From the NCBI GenBank assembly GCA_023140455.1, contig JAGLLQ010000241.1, positions 1 to 8,321 of the forward strand: a stretch of 8,321 bases of DNA, given 5' to 3'. Origin of the DNA: Desulfobacteraceae bacterium. GTDB lineage: Bacteria > Desulfobacterota > Desulfobacteria > Desulfobacterales > Desulfobacteraceae. Under the pieces are notes generated by a model. That model was not told the origin of the DNA, did no database searches, and was given only the letters and a program-made list of their open reading frames with translations. Numbering within the stretch: the first letter of the stretch is position 1; each line of letters starts with the position of its first letter. Positions 1-7,264 of the stretch are shown one piece after another. Position numbers and translations under genes: made by a program.

Positions 1-35
1 TCAAGATTAACACGCCAGATAGTTCCTTGTTTCAT
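1..35 (-). CDS. MazF/PemK-like mRNA-interferase toxin, N-terminal fragment cut by the window edge
   Basis: Only the first eleven codons are visible, reading MKQGTIWRVNL, followed by GA of a twelfth codon. The pattern M-K-x-G-x-I-W-x-V-x-L is the typical first beta strand of MazF/PemK endoribonuclease toxins, which cleave mRNA and are held inactive by their antitoxin. The ATG overlaps the antitoxin stop as ATGA, so translation is probably coupled, which is the usual toxin-antitoxin arrangement. The call rests on eleven residues plus the antitoxin next door. A different small toxin fold cannot be excluded, and whether the toxin is intact cannot be judged here. Confidence 0.7.
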   Translation of the reverse strand, partial: MKQGTIWRVNL

Positions 36-280
36 ACAAAATCCTCGGCATCAATTATTGTCATCTCGGTCAATCCGGTATCATTTTCATACTCTTGAGC
101 CATCATATCGACAGCCTCTTGAATCTTTTTTGCTTTTTGCTGCGTCAGATAAGTTTTTAAGGCAAGCTTAATAATTTCAGATTTGGAGCTTTTGATCTCT
201 TTTTTAAGATTATCAAGCGCAAGATTCATGCTGCGTGGCAAAGAAAATGTAATACGATCATAATCTTTTTGTGGTATCAT
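32..280 (-). CDS. ribbon-helix-helix (CopG/MazE-like) antitoxin
   Basis: An 82-residue protein. Residues 7-15 (YDRITFSLP) form the DNA-binding beta strand, and residues 16-45 form two helices, the second beginning SKSEIIKLALKTYL. This is the standard RHH layout. The last 30 residues are acidic (E, D) and would be the flexible tail that wraps the toxin. The frame could open at 286, but AGGAGG (292-287) abuts that ATG, while the ATG at 280 sits 6 bases from it, so I place the start at 280. The protein should neutralise the downstream MazF/PemK-like toxin and repress the shared promoter, as is common in such modules. The pair is transcribed separately from the sugar genes and looks like an accessory cassette at the end of the locus. 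Confidence 0.85.
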   Translation of the reverse strand: MIPQKDYDRITFSLPRSMNLALDNLKKEIKSSKSEIIKLALKTYLTQQKAKKIQEAVDMMAQEYENDTGLTEMTIIDAEDFV

Positions 281-286
281 GGTCAT

Positions 287-292
287 CCTCCT
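287..292 (-). promoter_or_regulatory. strong Shine-Dalgarno site of the antitoxin
   Basis: AGGAGG on the minus strand. It touches the ATG at 286 with no spacer and lies 6 bases from the in-frame ATG at 280, so it selects the latter as the start. It is one of only two strong ribosome binding sites in the window. Confidence 0.8.
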
Positions 293-309
293 ATAAAATA
301 GACATCATA

Positions 310-338
310 ATAATACATCAAATTTTAATGCTTGTAAA
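310..338 (-). promoter_or_regulatory. predicted sigma-70 promoter of the toxin-antitoxin pair
   Basis: On the minus strand TTTACA (338-333) and TATTAT (315-310) are separated by 17 bases, a good housekeeping promoter match. Transcription would begin near 303, leaving a short leader with the Shine-Dalgarno site. A 12-bp perfect palindrome, AAATAATTATTT (337-348), overlaps the -35 box and could be an antitoxin operator, but it is so AT-rich that chance is a real alternative. Confidence 0.6.
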
Positions 339-386
339 ATAATTATTTATAGGATTTTTAGATCAGGCATTTTAATTTCCCCCGAT

Positions 387-1457
387 TTAAAAAAAATGGC
401 TGCACAAAATTTCAACTATATTTTTTGCAGCGTTGCCATTGCCGTATTCTGCTATGGGGCGGCCTTTTTGTGCATGTTGAACAGCATGGACAATTTTATT
501 CAGATCTGATCCCACAATTGAATTCCATCCAGCATCAACAGTCTCTGTCCACTCTGTCTCGTCACGCAGAGTTATGCATGGGACATTATGAAAATATGCT
601 TCTTTTTGAACTCCTCCGGAATCTGTTATAATGGCCTTTGCATTTTTTTCCAGGGTAACCATATCAAGATAGGAAAGTGGTTGAGTGAGACAAAGGTTTT
701 CTACTTTCTTTTTCAAACTTAATTTATCAATAATTTTTTCCGTTCTGGGATGTAACGGCAACACAACCGAAATCTTTTCATTTATAAAAAGTAAGGCGTC
801 AAATATTGATTTCAATCGTTCAGGATTATCTGTATTTTCAGCCCTGTGGATAGTAGTTAGATAATATTGACGGGTTTTTATTTGCAATTCTTCCAGAATT
901 TTACTTTTTGAATCTGAAATTTTTCCAAACAACAGGGCTGCATCATACATAACATCTCCGGTATGATACACACCACTGACAATCCCCTCTGTTTTTAAAT
1001 TTTTAATACCAGTATGAGTGGGTGCAAACAGCAGATCAGATATATGATCTGTCAAAACACGATTTATCTCCTCTGGCATTTTCCGGTTAAATGAACGTAG
1101 ACCAGCCTCGACATGGGCAACAGGAATATGTAATTTTGAGGCAGCCAAAGCACCTGCCAAGGTAGAGTTGGTATCACCATATACTAAAACATAATCCGGT
1201 TTTTCATTGAGAAGAATTTTTTCAATCTGCCCAAGCATTTTGCCTGTCATGGAACCGTGGTTTGCGGCATTAATACCAAGGTTATACTTTGGTTCAGGAA
1301 TGCCAAGTTCCTGGAAAAAGATGGCTGACATATTCTGGTCAAAGTGTTGACCTGTATGCAGAAGAATCTCTGTTACTGATTTTTTAGAAAGCAACGAAGA
1401 AACAGTTGCAGCCTTGATAAATTGAGGTCTGGCACCGATAATGGTTACAATTTTCAT
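387..1457 (-). CDS. wbpI: UDP-GlcNAc 2-epimerase family enzyme, WbpI-type
   Basis: 356 residues, the usual length for non-hydrolysing UDP-N-acetylglucosamine 2-epimerases (WecB/WbpI, GT-B fold, cytoplasmic). Visible family motifs: GARPQFIKA (8-16), GDTNST (94-99), HVEAGLRS (115-122), PEEINR (128-133), IHRAEN (203-208), LHPRT (235-239) and TDSGGVQKEA (278-287). D95, E117, E130/E131 and H204 lie where the catalytic and binding residues of the family are found. The opening GARPQFIKA, rather than the GTRPE of WecB, and the overall resemblance to Pseudomonas WbpI favour UDP-GlcNAc(3NAc)A 2-epimerase activity, giving UDP-ManNAc3NAcA. The adjacent wbpB remnant belongs to the same pathway and supports this. 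The ATG at 1457 lies 16 bases after that remnant and has no clear Shine-Dalgarno site. Plain UDP-GlcNAc/UDP-ManNAc epimerisation remains possible. Confidence 0.88.
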   Translation of the reverse strand: MKIVTIIGARPQFIKAATVSSLLSKKSVTEILLHTGQHFDQNMSAIFFQELGIPEPKYNLGINAANHGSMTGKMLGQIEKILLNEKPDYVLVYGDTNSTLAGALAASKLHIPVAHVEAGLRSFNRKMPEEINRVLTDHISDLLFAPTHTGIKNLKTEGIVSGVYHTGDVMYDAALLFGKISDSKSKILEELQIKTRQYYLTTIHRAENTDNPERLKSIFDALLFINEKISVVLPLHPRTEKIIDKLSLKKKVENLCLTQPLSYLDMVTLEKNAKAIITDSGGVQKEAYFHNVPCITLRDETEWTETVDAGWNSIVGSDLNKIVHAVQHAQKGRPIAEYGNGNAAKNIVEILCSHFF

Positions 1458-1473
1458 AATATAGCATCAGTCT

Positions 1474-1885
1474 TTATTGTATAAACGGATGCAGTTCGCC
1501 TTTTTTAAGGTCTGGTGTGGCATTTCTTATTGTATAGACTGTTTCAATGCTTGACCGGGCTTCTTTTAATCCAAAACCATTACCTGCAAGAATACCCTGG
1601 TAACTTAATGTATGCAGATCTGTGAAAGCCGCCACTGAATTCTATCTCTTTTCCATCAACGGTTATTGATCTGTAAGTTCTCTGACCTGCTGCTTTGATA
1701 TCATCCGGCAAAGTTTTTTCATCTACACTTAAAAACCATCTGACTCTTGCATTTTCAAGTTCAAGATATCCTACTGATTTCTTGGGCTCAAGCAAGTGAG
1801 TATAATTTTCCTGAACTTTGCCGAAAATCCAGGACAGCATATCGTAAAAATGGATTCCAATATTGGTTGCAATTCCGCCTGATTT
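1474..1885 (-). pseudogene. wbpB: wbpB-type UDP-GlcNAcA 3-dehydrogenase (Gfo/Idh/MocA), 3' half with a frameshift
   Basis: Only about 136 of the roughly 320 residues of a WbpB/WlbA enzyme remain. The reading begins KSGGIATNIGIHFYDM at the codon after the pseC stop and continues through YLELENARVRWFLSVD and TYRSITVDGKEIEFSGGF, all recognisable from WbpB. One extra base at 1624 then shifts the frame. Skipping it restores TDLHTLSYQGILAGNGFG, later TVYTIRNATP, and ends with HPFIQ and a stop at 1474, the normal family C-terminus. The NAD-binding N-terminal half is missing. WbpB oxidises C3 of UDP-GlcNAcA in the UDP-ManNAc3NAcA pathway, where WbpI, encoded next, acts last. The fragment has lost its cofactor domain and cannot work. 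It marks a recombination junction between an older wbp locus and the pse genes. Confidence 0.9.
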
Positions 1886-4035
<2,150 letters not shown>

Positions 4036-5079
4036 TCATTCAATTAACTCCCACCCCAGTGCAGTTCCCTTTTCCACATCTTGTTTGATCCTTTTTCCTA
4101 AGACCTCATCAAGATACTTGGGCTGTAGCCCATAACCCGGCCTGATAGAACGTACATTATATTTTGTGAAAATATCCTGGGCATTCATATCTTTTGTAAT
4201 ATATAATGAACGTCTAAATTTCATGGAGGCTTTTTCGTTTTCTGTGGATCCGTAAATAATCTGCCCTAATGCCTCCCAGGCACACATAGTCTCTTCAACT
4301 AAACTTTTCATTCCATCAGGCGCAAGTGAAAAGGCTGCATCTGTACCACCATCAGAGTTATTAAGGGTAAAATGCTTTTCAATCACAGTTGCACCAAGGG
4401 CAATGCTTGCTACAGAAACTCCAATCCCTGTGGTATGATCAGAAACGCCCACTTCACAATCAAAAATTTTACGCATGTGTGGTATTGTACTAATATTTGT
4501 ATTTTCAGGAGTAGCTGGATAGGCACTTGTACATTTTAGCAGCACAATATCATTACAACCGTTTTCCCGAGCTGCTTTTACTGTCTCATCCAATTCTGAA
4601 ATTGAAGCCATTCCAGTGGAAATGATCATGGGCCTGCCTGTGGAAGCAACTTTCCGAATTAAAGGAATATCAGTATTTTCAAATGATGCAATTTTATAAC
4701 ATGGAACATTCAAATCTTCTAAAAAATCTACTGCTGTATTATCAAAAGGAGTGCTGAACGCTATAAGACCAAGTTCTCTAGCCCGATCAAAAATTGGTTT
4801 ATGCCACTCCCATGGAGTTTGTGCTTCTTTATAGAGATCATATAAAGAACGCCCTTTCCAGAGGCTGAATTTATCAGAAATATAAAATTCGTCTTTATCC
4901 AAATCAAGTGTCATAGTATCAGGAGTATAGGTCTGAAGTTTTATAGCATGTGCTCCGGCATTAGCTGCAGCTTCAACGATCTTTATTGCTCGGTCAAGCG
5001 ATTGGTTATGATTTCCTGACATCTCTGCAATTATAAATGGTGGATGCTCACGAGAAATTTGTCTATTTGCTATAATCAT
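4036..5079 (-). CDS. pseI: pseudaminic acid synthase PseI
   Basis: 347 residues from the chosen start, matching the family. The enzyme condenses the free 2,4-diacetamido-trideoxy-altrose with phosphoenolpyruvate to give pseudaminic acid. The N-terminal TIM barrel (about 1-275) shows PPFIIAEMSGNHNQSLDRA (13-31), IKLQTYTPDTMTLD (46-59), TPWEWH (88-93), KCTSAYP (182-188), VGVSDHTTG (210-218) and IEKHF (233-237). H215 and H236 fall at the numbers of the metal ligands in meningococcal NeuB. An antifreeze-like SAF domain follows (about 287-347), with RRSLYITKD and NVRSIRPGYGL. LYDLYKEAQTPWEWH is PseI-like rather than NeuB-like. The frame could open at 5142, overlapping pseGH by 38 bases, but the added residues do not resemble the family, so I start at 5079. 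No clear Shine-Dalgarno site is seen, leaving the start somewhat uncertain. Confidence 0.93.
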   Translation of the reverse strand: MIIANRQISREHPPFIIAEMSGNHNQSLDRAIKIVEAAANAGAHAIKLQTYTPDTMTLDLDKDEFYISDKFSLWKGRSLYDLYKEAQTPWEWHKPIFDRARELGLIAFSTPFDNTAVDFLEDLNVPCYKIASFENTDIPLIRKVASTGRPMIISTGMASISELDETVKAARENGCNDIVLLKCTSAYPATPENTNISTIPHMRKIFDCEVGVSDHTTGIGVSVASIALGATVIEKHFTLNNSDGGTDAAFSLAPDGMKSLVEETMCAWEALGQIIYGSTENEKASMKFRRSLYITKDMNAQDIFTKYNVRSIRPGYGLQPKYLDEVLGKRIKQDVEKGTALGWELIE

Positions 5080-5104
5080 ATTAACACTGTTGCATAGTAA
5101 TAAA

Positions 5105-6646
5105 TCATCGTTTAAGCTCGAACCATACTTGATAATTCTCATTATTCACTTCTAAAAACCCAACTTTCTTAAATATTGTTTGAGAAGCAATATTTTCTGG
5201 TTTGACTTTACCTTGGAAAGTGATTGGCTGTTCCATATAGCCAACTATTTTTTGAATCCCCTCTCTAAGAATAGTTTCTCCAAATCCTAATCCACGATAG
5301 TCATGTTGTACCGAATAACCTATGCTGGCTGTATAATTATTTATCTCAAACCTGATCTGACCTATCGGAGTTCCTTTTTCATTTTCAGCAATGAAAATAT
5401 AGCACTCAGAACCCTTAAGTTTAATTGCAAACCATTGAGTATGATCTTCCCATGAAATTGGGATAGAATTAAAAGATGCCTTTCGAACTTTGGGGTCATT
5501 AGCCCAATGCCATAAGAGTTCGCAATCTGATTGTTCTGCTTTTCTGAATTGAATCTTCTCAAGTTGCATTGCTCGCGCTATGCGTGAAGCACCTTTGCCG
5601 TCAACAAGATTAGATGCTGCTTTAGAATAATCAAAAAGCTGTATTTTAGAAGCCATCAGGCCGCGTAAATTTTCTGTAAGGGACTCGGGAGTTATATCTT
5701 GTGAAATGCCACAATTATAACCAGCATTTGCATTTTCTATTCCCTCGGCTATAATTGTTTGATTATCTGCCAATACCAAAATTAAACTTGGCAAACCCAT
5801 GCAGCACCGCTCCCAGGTAGTTGTTCCCCCTGCTCCAATGGCAAGATCAGCCTTAGCCATATATTGAGCCATATTTTCCACATGTTCATGGCATGTAACA
5901 TTAGGCATGTTATGACACTGATTTAGAATATCAGATCTATTTGGATTTGATGACCCGATTATCAAATCTATTTTTAAATCGGGCATACCCAATAATTCGA
6001 TAGCCTTAAGAGCCTTACCTGTTTCATTACTTGAATCAACACCACCAAAAAAAACAAGGATGCATTGTACTATGCCGTTCCGTTGACGCTGATTTTGCCG
6101 TTCTTTTAAAAACTCAGGGCGTAAAATTGCATATTTTGGACCCAAAAACCTGCGGCAAATAAATGGGATAAGCTCATTGTAGTGTACATTTGAATTTGGA
6201 TAGTAATTTTGATCAAGAAATATATCACAATCATGTTCACGGTCTGCAAGGTCATCAATAACCATGATTTTTTTTACATCCTGACCAAGTGAGTTTTCCC
6301 ATCTATAATCCAGTGCATAACTGTCTACAATCAGCCAGTCAACTTGTTCGCCAGTGTTTTGCATGATTTTGGAAGTTTCTTTAGAATCCTGCTGCCATTG
6401 AACTCCAAGCCACTTAGCATACTCAATATCGTTTGGTTGAGATAAGAATTCTTCTTTGGGTGCTGGTAATAAATGAAGATAATGCCCTTGCCTATCAACA
6501 AGTTGACTAATATTACCTTTTAGATCACGGCAAATAAAATTAACATTATGACCCTGTTCCTTTAATGCATTTGCTAACGTCAAACAACGCCTAAGGTGTC
6601 CAGTGCCTATTGTAATAGAAGAGTCAACACGAATAAAAACATTCAT
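5105..6646 (-). CDS. pseG-pseH: fused PseG UDP-sugar hydrolase and PseH N-acetyltransferase
   Basis: 513 residues carrying two activities. Residues 1 to about 360 are PseG, the GT-B-like hydrolase that removes UDP from the diacetamido sugar: VFIRVDSSITIGTGHLRRCL near the start, FFGGVD, LAIGAGGTTTWERCCMGLPS and VLADNQ. From the ATG at 6646 the histidine of GTGH is residue 17, the position of the proposed catalytic His17 in Campylobacter PseG. Residues about 365-511 form a GNAT domain beginning IQFRKAEQSD, with the acetyl-CoA loop VQHDYRGLGFGETIL and KPENIASQTIFKKVGF, fitting PseH, which acetylates N4 before PseG acts. The open frame begins earlier with a TTG at 6664, but the six added residues are not family-like. 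No Shine-Dalgarno site precedes either start. pseI follows after about 25 bases. Separate pseG and pseH genes are the classical arrangement, though such fusions occur. Confidence 0.92.
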   Translation of the reverse strand: MNVFIRVDSSITIGTGHLRRCLTLANALKEQGHNVNFICRDLKGNISQLVDRQGHYLHLLPAPKEEFLSQPNDIEYAKWLGVQWQQDSKETSKIMQNTGEQVDWLIVDSYALDYRWENSLGQDVKKIMVIDDLADREHDCDIFLDQNYYPNSNVHYNELIPFICRRFLGPKYAILRPEFLKERQNQRQRNGIVQCILVFFGGVDSSNETGKALKAIELLGMPDLKIDLIIGSSNPNRSDILNQCHNMPNVTCHEHVENMAQYMAKADLAIGAGGTTTWERCCMGLPSLILVLADNQTIIAEGIENANAGYNCGISQDITPESLTENLRGLMASKIQLFDYSKAASNLVDGKGASRIARAMQLEKIQFRKAEQSDCELLWHWANDPKVRKASFNSIPISWEDHTQWFAIKLKGSECYIFIAENEKGTPIGQIRFEINNYTASIGYSVQHDYRGLGFGETILREGIQKIVGYMEQPITFQGKVKPENIASQTIFKKVGFLEVNNENYQVWFELKR

Positions 6647-6689
6647 TATTTTGGAGGTGTACAAAGAGTGTAAAGCCAGCTCCGCCTTG

Positions 6690-6719
6690 TCAGTTATAAT
6701 AGAATTCTATCATAACTGA
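6690..6719. promoter_or_regulatory. 30-bp near-perfect palindrome, candidate operator of the pse operon
   Basis: The left arm TCAGTTATAATAGAA (6690-6704) and right arm TTCTATCATAACTGA (6705-6719) are inverted copies with one mismatch (6698/6711), which becomes a G-U pair in minus-strand RNA. There is no loop, and the centre is an uninterrupted GAATTC, which fits a dimer-binding site better than a terminator; no T run follows. It starts 43 bases upstream of the pseGH ATG. On the minus strand the downstream arm contains TATTAT (6701-6696), a possible -10 box with only a weak -35 (TTTCAA, 18 bases upstream). A protein bound here would cover that promoter. The regulator encoded just upstream is the obvious candidate. 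A cruciform or RNA hairpin is the alternative. Confidence 0.6.
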
Positions 6720-6754
6720 TTGAAATTACTAATTTTTGTTCCACATACAACAAG

Positions 6755-7144
6755 CTAAGTCAGTATTTTTTTTAATACCTCTTTTAATTCAGGATCATTA
6801 CAAAGCTCGGAATTACGTTCACTAATTTCATTTGTAAGATTTTCTATTTCTACTTTTATTTCATCATATTGCTGTACTTTATACTTTAAAAACTGAACAG
6901 TTAATCTTGTAATTTCTTCTATTCCTGTAGGAGTTAAGCGGTATAAATAAGCAGATTTATTGGGGTGCTTCTGAAATCTTTCAATCTTGATCATGCCTTT
7001 TTTAACAAGCTCTGTAAGGCAGTAGTTGACTTTGCCAAGACTGACCCCCATTTCCTGATTCATTTCACGCTGAGTCAGTTTATGGTCTTTTTCCATAATT
7101 TTTAAAAGTTTCAGCCTTATCTCTTTGTCGTATGCAGTGTTCAT
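6755..7144 (-). CDS. EPS-associated MarR-family winged-helix transcriptional regulator
   Basis: 129 residues. The winged-helix domain spans about residues 8-75: RLKLLKIMEKDHKLTQREM, then the recognition-helix segment GVSLGKVNYCLTELVKKGMI, then a basic wing and YLYRLTPTGIEE. SLGKVNYCL followed by LTPTGIEE and a TVQFLK segment is the signature of the MarR-like regulators found at the head of exopolysaccharide and O-antigen loci. The C-terminal part (about 85-129) is charged, coiled-coil-like and probably dimerises; it makes this protein slightly longer than the 105-115 residues I recall as typical. It sits directly upstream of the pse operon on the same strand, 108 bases away, and has its own promoter. 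Control of the pse operon and of itself is inferred from position and a shared motif. No Shine-Dalgarno site precedes the ATG, fitting a near-leaderless mRNA. Confidence 0.85.
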   Translation of the reverse strand: MNTAYDKEIRLKLLKIMEKDHKLTQREMNQEMGVSLGKVNYCLTELVKKGMIKIERFQKHPNKSAYLYRLTPTGIEEITRLTVQFLKYKVQQYDEIKVEIENLTNEISERNSELCNDPELKEVLKKILT

Positions 7145-7153
7145 TGAATGAAC

Positions 7154-7182
7154 TATATAGGTGATAATAGGATAAAAGTCAA
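7154..7182 (-). promoter_or_regulatory. predicted sigma-70 promoter of the regulator gene
   Basis: On the minus strand TTGACT (7182-7177) and TATATA (7159-7154) are 17 bases apart, a near-consensus promoter. Only 9 bases separate the -10 box from the ATG at 7144, so transcription would start about 3 bases before the start codon. The spacer holds CTATTATCAC (7170-7161), which matches 9 of 10 bases of CTATTATAAC in the pse palindrome, so the regulator may bind its own promoter. Confidence 0.7.
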
Positions 7183-7204
7183 GAAATTTTTTATTGAAAG
7201 ATAG

Positions 7205-7250
7205 ATAAAACAGGCTGAATCCTGCAAAACTAAATTGGAGGATTCAGCCT
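7205..7250 (-). terminator. intrinsic terminator of the OmpA-like gene
   Basis: A perfect 12-bp stem, AGGCTGAATCCT (7212-7223) with AGGATTCAGCCT (7239-7250), has a 15-base loop and begins 14 bases after the stop codon at 7265. On the minus strand it is followed by GTTTTATCTATC, a short T-rich tail. It separates the OmpA-like gene from the regulator and pse genes. The T run is short, so termination may be incomplete. Confidence 0.7.
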
Positions 7251-7264
7251 AAATGTTTTTTGGA

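Noticed and set aside
1580..1840. A small intact gene of 86 residues downstream of pseC
   Set aside because: Its sequence is an internal piece of a WbpB-type dehydrogenase; the family reading continues upstream to 1885 and, after one frameshift, downstream to 1474, so it is part of a pseudogene.
5362..5562. Small minus-strand frame inside pseGH
   Set aside because: It overlaps the conserved GNAT domain in another frame and has no family resemblance or ribosome site.
6661..6684. Sigma-54 promoter (TGGC followed by TTTG) upstream of pseGH
   Set aside because: The spacing between the GG and the required GC is wrong and the GC is missing.
6679..6686. GGCGGAGC in the pseGH leader as an ops-like element for an RfaH/NusG-type antiterminator
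   Set aside because: It resembles the ops core GGCGGTAG but lacks the T, and no other JUMPstart sequence is present; a short GC-rich match is not enough.
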